DNA of 7,431 nucleotides from contig NVSH01000027.1 in assembly GCA_002401185.1 (NCBI GenBank), positions 10,136 to 17,566 of the forward strand, written 5' to 3'. The stretch is from Gammaproteobacteria bacterium. Its GTDB lineage: Bacteria > Pseudomonadota > Gammaproteobacteria > SZUA-229. Under the pieces are notes generated by a model. It did no database searches, had not been told where the DNA came from, and saw nothing but the letters and a program-made list of their open reading frames with translations. Position 1 is the first letter of the stretch, and every line of letters starts with the position of its first letter. Positions 6,070-7,431 of the stretch are shown one piece after another. A program made the position numbers and the translations under genes.

Positions 6070-6132
6070 GCGCGTAACCGTGCGAGTAATCTTCGCTAGG
6101 GAGCCTCTGATTATTCGTAATCTTTAACAACG
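6070..6132 (+). other. Short spacer between TPR and membrane-protein genes, with small hairpin
   Basis: GATTA (6109-6113) and TAATC (6118-6122) pair around TTCG, 10 bases before the next ATG. The stem is AT-rich and has no T-run beyond TTT, so it is not a terminator. An AGGGAG at 6098-6103 looks like a ribosome site but is about 30 bases from the ATG; no start codon in the right frame stands between them. Confidence 0.3.
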
Positions 6133-6813
6133 ATGTCTACCCTTAACTTGGTCAGTGTGCTCATTGCGATTGTCGGTCTGGTGTTTACCTTGGCTGGTTG
6201 TAAACTGTTGCTTCAGCGTCGAATGGTAAAAGGTGTCGGACTGGGGTTTTCGGGTTTATTTATTCTGGCGTTAGCGGTTTCTTCGTTTTTACTGGCATCC
6301 AATCTTTATACCTACCAGCGTCTGGTATTTGAACAGGCGGTAGCGGAGATTGCATTTGAAAAACTGGCTGATCAAGAATACCGTGTAGCTATCAAGGCGC
6401 TGGACTCGGATTTCCGGCAAGTGGTAAAGATACGCGGTGATGAATGGCAGCTCGACGCACAAGTGTTGATTTGGCAAGGCGTGGCAACACTGATAGGTTT
6501 CGATGCCAATTATCGACTGCACAGGATATCAGGGCGATACCTCGATATCAATGAAGAGCAGCAACGTCCTCGTAGTGTGTATTCGCTAGTGAAAAACCCG
6601 GTCTATATTGAGGATGACCGATTCGATTTATGGCAATTTGCGCATGAGCATCGAAACTGGCTGCAATGGGTTGATGCCGCTTATGGTAGTGCTGTGTTTC
6701 TACCGATGTCTGATGGTGCTAGATACACGGTGGCGATTAGTCGTACCGGGTTAATTGCCAGGCCTGCCAATGAGGCGGCGCGAAATGCGGTCAGCCAATG
6801 GATTGGTCTGTAG
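6133..6813 (+). CDS. Conserved membrane protein of unknown function (two N-terminal helices)
   Basis: A 226-residue protein with two hydrophobic segments, about 5-23 and 34-56, separated by the basic loop KLLLQRRMVKG. By the positive-inside rule that loop is cytoplasmic, so the soluble domain (57-226) should face the periplasm. The most distinctive stretch is GDEWQLDAQVLIWQG (102-116), followed by YRLHRISGRYLDI (127-139) and RSVYSL (147-152). I recall this pattern from gammaproteobacterial proteins carried in databases as 'cation/multidrug efflux pump' or hypothetical. Two helices and a soluble domain do not look like a pump, so I give no function. LAGC at 20-23 resembles a lipobox, but no positive charge precedes it and a second helix follows. 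The ATG is forced, since an in-frame TAA lies at 6118-6120 and no other start codon intervenes, yet no Shine-Dalgarno is visible. It may be co-transcribed with the TPR gene. Confidence 0.82.
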   Translation: MSTLNLVSVLIAIVGLVFTLAGCKLLLQRRMVKGVGLGFSGLFILALAVSSFLLASNLYTYQRLVFEQAVAEIAFEKLADQEYRVAIKALDSDFRQVVKIRGDEWQLDAQVLIWQGVATLIGFDANYRLHRISGRYLDINEEQQRPRSVYSLVKNPVYIEDDRFDLWQFAHEHRNWLQWVDAAYGSAVFLPMSDGARYTVAISRTGLIARPANEAARNAVSQWIGL

Positions 6814-6837
6814 TTGCTTATCTCAATCTATGGGTAT

Positions 6838-6870
6838 GAGTGTCGTGACAGCCTCGATTATTTTTTTCTT
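6838..6870 (+). terminator. Weak candidate terminator after the membrane-protein gene
   Basis: GAGTGT (6838-6843) can pair with ACA and CTC (6848-6855) across a 2-base bulge, with loop CGTG. A T7 run starts five bases later at 6861. The T-run is good, but the stem is short and interrupted, so this is tentative. Confidence 0.35.
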
Positions 6871-6909
6871 CTTCATGGTTTAATGAATGCATTGTTAGAC
6901 GAAAATTAT

Positions 6910-6934
6910 CTGGTTTTTAATTCATAAAAACCAG
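6910..6934. repeat. Perfect 10-bp inverted repeat upstream of typA
   Basis: CTGGTTTTTA (6910-6919) and TAAAAACCAG (6925-6934) are exact reverse complements around the loop ATTCA. No T-run follows on either strand, so it is not a standard terminator. Centred about 55 bases upstream of the typA -10 box, it could be an operator or activator site for typA, or an mRNA 3'-end stem for the preceding gene. Confidence 0.55.
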
Positions 6935-6973
6935 TAAGTAAAAATTAATGCAGTTTATTTGCTCAGAAACGCC

Positions 6974-6986
6974 TATAATGCGACCC
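6974..6986 (+). promoter_or_regulatory. Promoter -10 region of typA
   Basis: A perfect TATAAT (6974-6979) is followed by the GC-rich discriminator GCGACCC. The predicted transcription start near 6986 gives a leader of about 26 bases. The -35 position (around 6951-6956, CAGTTT) matches poorly. A GC-rich discriminator is a feature of promoters that are turned down by ppGpp in proteobacteria. Confidence 0.6.
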
Positions 6987-7011
6987 TTTTTCCTATCTTA
7001 AGAGAATAATC

Positions 7012-7431
7012 GTGTCCGCTAAAATTCGTAATATTGCCATTATCGCCCATGTAGATCATGGTAAAACCACGCTGGTTGATAAATTGTTGGAGCAATCCGG
7101 CACCCTGGATTCGCGTAAAGCACCCGGTGAGCGCGTCATGGACTCTAATGATCAAGAAAAGGAACGTGGTATTACTATAACCTCCAAAAATACCTCGATC
7201 GAATGGAATGGTTATCACATCAATATCGTCGACACACCGGGTCACGCGGACTTCGGCGGCGAAGTTGAACGTGTTCTTTCTATGGTAGATTCTGTTTTAT
7301 TATTGGTGGATGCTGTCGATGGCCCGATGCCGCAGACGCGTTTTGTTACCCAGAAAGCATTTGCTATGGGTTTCAAACCGATTGTGGTTATCAACAAGAT
7401 TGACCGTGACGGCGCCAACCCTGATCGTGCG
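7012..7431 (+). CDS. typA: Translational GTPase TypA/BipA, N-terminal part (partial)
   Basis: The frame from GTG 7012 is open to the window edge and gives the first 140 residues of a protein that is about 600 long in full. TypA/BipA is a ribosome-binding GTPase related to EF-G and LepA, involved in 50S assembly at low temperature and in stress and virulence responses. G-domain motifs are all present: G1 AHVDHGKTT at 11-19, G2 ERGITI at 49-54, G3 DTPGH at 74-78 and G4 NKID at 128-131. The residues after G1, [15 protein letters not shown], and the opening [14 protein letters not shown] separate it from LepA and EF-G and match TypA. The GTG has AAGAGA (7000-7005) 6 bases upstream, a good ribosome site, and is the family's usual start point. 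Its own promoter lies just upstream. Confidence 0.96.
   Translation, partial: MSAKIRNIAIIAHVDHGKTTLVDKLLEQSGTLDSRKAPGERVMDSNDQEKERGITITSKNTSIEWNGYHINIVDTPGHADFGGEVERVLSMVDSVLLLVDAVDGPMPQTRFVTQKAFAMGFKPIVVINKIDRDGANPDRA

Noticed and set aside
6109..6122. GATTA-TTCG-TAATC hairpin as a terminator after the TPR gene
   Set aside because: Five AT-rich base pairs and only three T residues after it; too weak for an intrinsic terminator.
5780..6127. Open frame of about 115 codons on the plus strand overlapping the end of the TPR gene
   Set aside because: Out-of-frame shadow of the TPR coding sequence, rich in W, M and C as such shadows often are.
6190..6201. LAGC lipobox in the membrane protein (residues 20-23)
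   Set aside because: No lysine or arginine precedes the hydrophobic stretch and a second helix follows a basic loop, so a two-helix membrane anchor fits better than a lipoprotein signal.
6973..7245. Open frame of about 90 codons on the minus strand opposite typA
   Set aside because: It is antisense to the strongly conserved typA G domain and overlaps its promoter; no ribosome site or family resemblance.
1..7431. Defence island, toxin-antitoxin pair, mobile element or CRISPR array
   Set aside because: No transposase, integrase, terminal repeats, spaced direct-repeat arrays or small paired genes were seen; all larger frames fit chromosomal gene families.

Overview
The window looks like an ordinary stretch of chromosome from a moderately AT-rich gammaproteobacterium, probably marine or aquatic. 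The evidence is a RluE-type 23S rRNA pseudouridine synthase, a PntB end, a TypA/BipA start, and a two-helix membrane protein of a kind I associate with Pseudomonas and Marinobacter relatives. I cannot place it to genus. There is no phage, transposon, CRISPR array, tRNA or rRNA here, and I see no convincing undescribed multi-gene system.

Layout, left to right. Bases 1-264 are the end of pntB (+), followed by three successive inverted repeats, the last a good intrinsic terminator. An orphan ParA/MinD-type ATPase gene (448-1086, +) follows, with its own promoter. It converges on a leftward block of three genes. Read in their own direction these are a stand-alone 5'-3' exonuclease (3670 to 2756), rluE (2712 to 2179) and a lipoprotein resembling family-14 polysaccharide lyases (2061 to 1126). 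A 55-base divergent spacer separates the exonuclease from a rightward PhoX/DUF839 lipoprotein gene with a Tat-like signal (3726-4898). Next come a cytoplasmic protein made almost wholly of TPR repeats (5023-6069, +) and a two-helix membrane protein of unknown function (6133-6813, +). A 198-base spacer with a perfect 10-bp inverted repeat and a strong -10 box leads to typA/bipA (7012 onward, +), which runs off the right edge.

How the genes fit together. Exonuclease and rluE are 43 bases apart on one strand and could be co-transcribed, but their jobs (DNA processing and rRNA modification) do not make a pathway. The polysaccharide lyase-like and PhoX-like proteins are both predicted exported lipoproteins, consistent with scavenging polymer and organic phosphate at the cell surface. 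The TPR protein and the membrane protein are 63 bases apart and may form a functional pair. Three genes (exonuclease, TPR, membrane protein) start without a visible Shine-Dalgarno sequence. The items most worth a second look are the paired 68-residue TPR architecture, the PL14-like lipoprotein, the short PhoX-like lipoprotein, the solitary ParA and the inverted repeats in the pntB and typA flanks.
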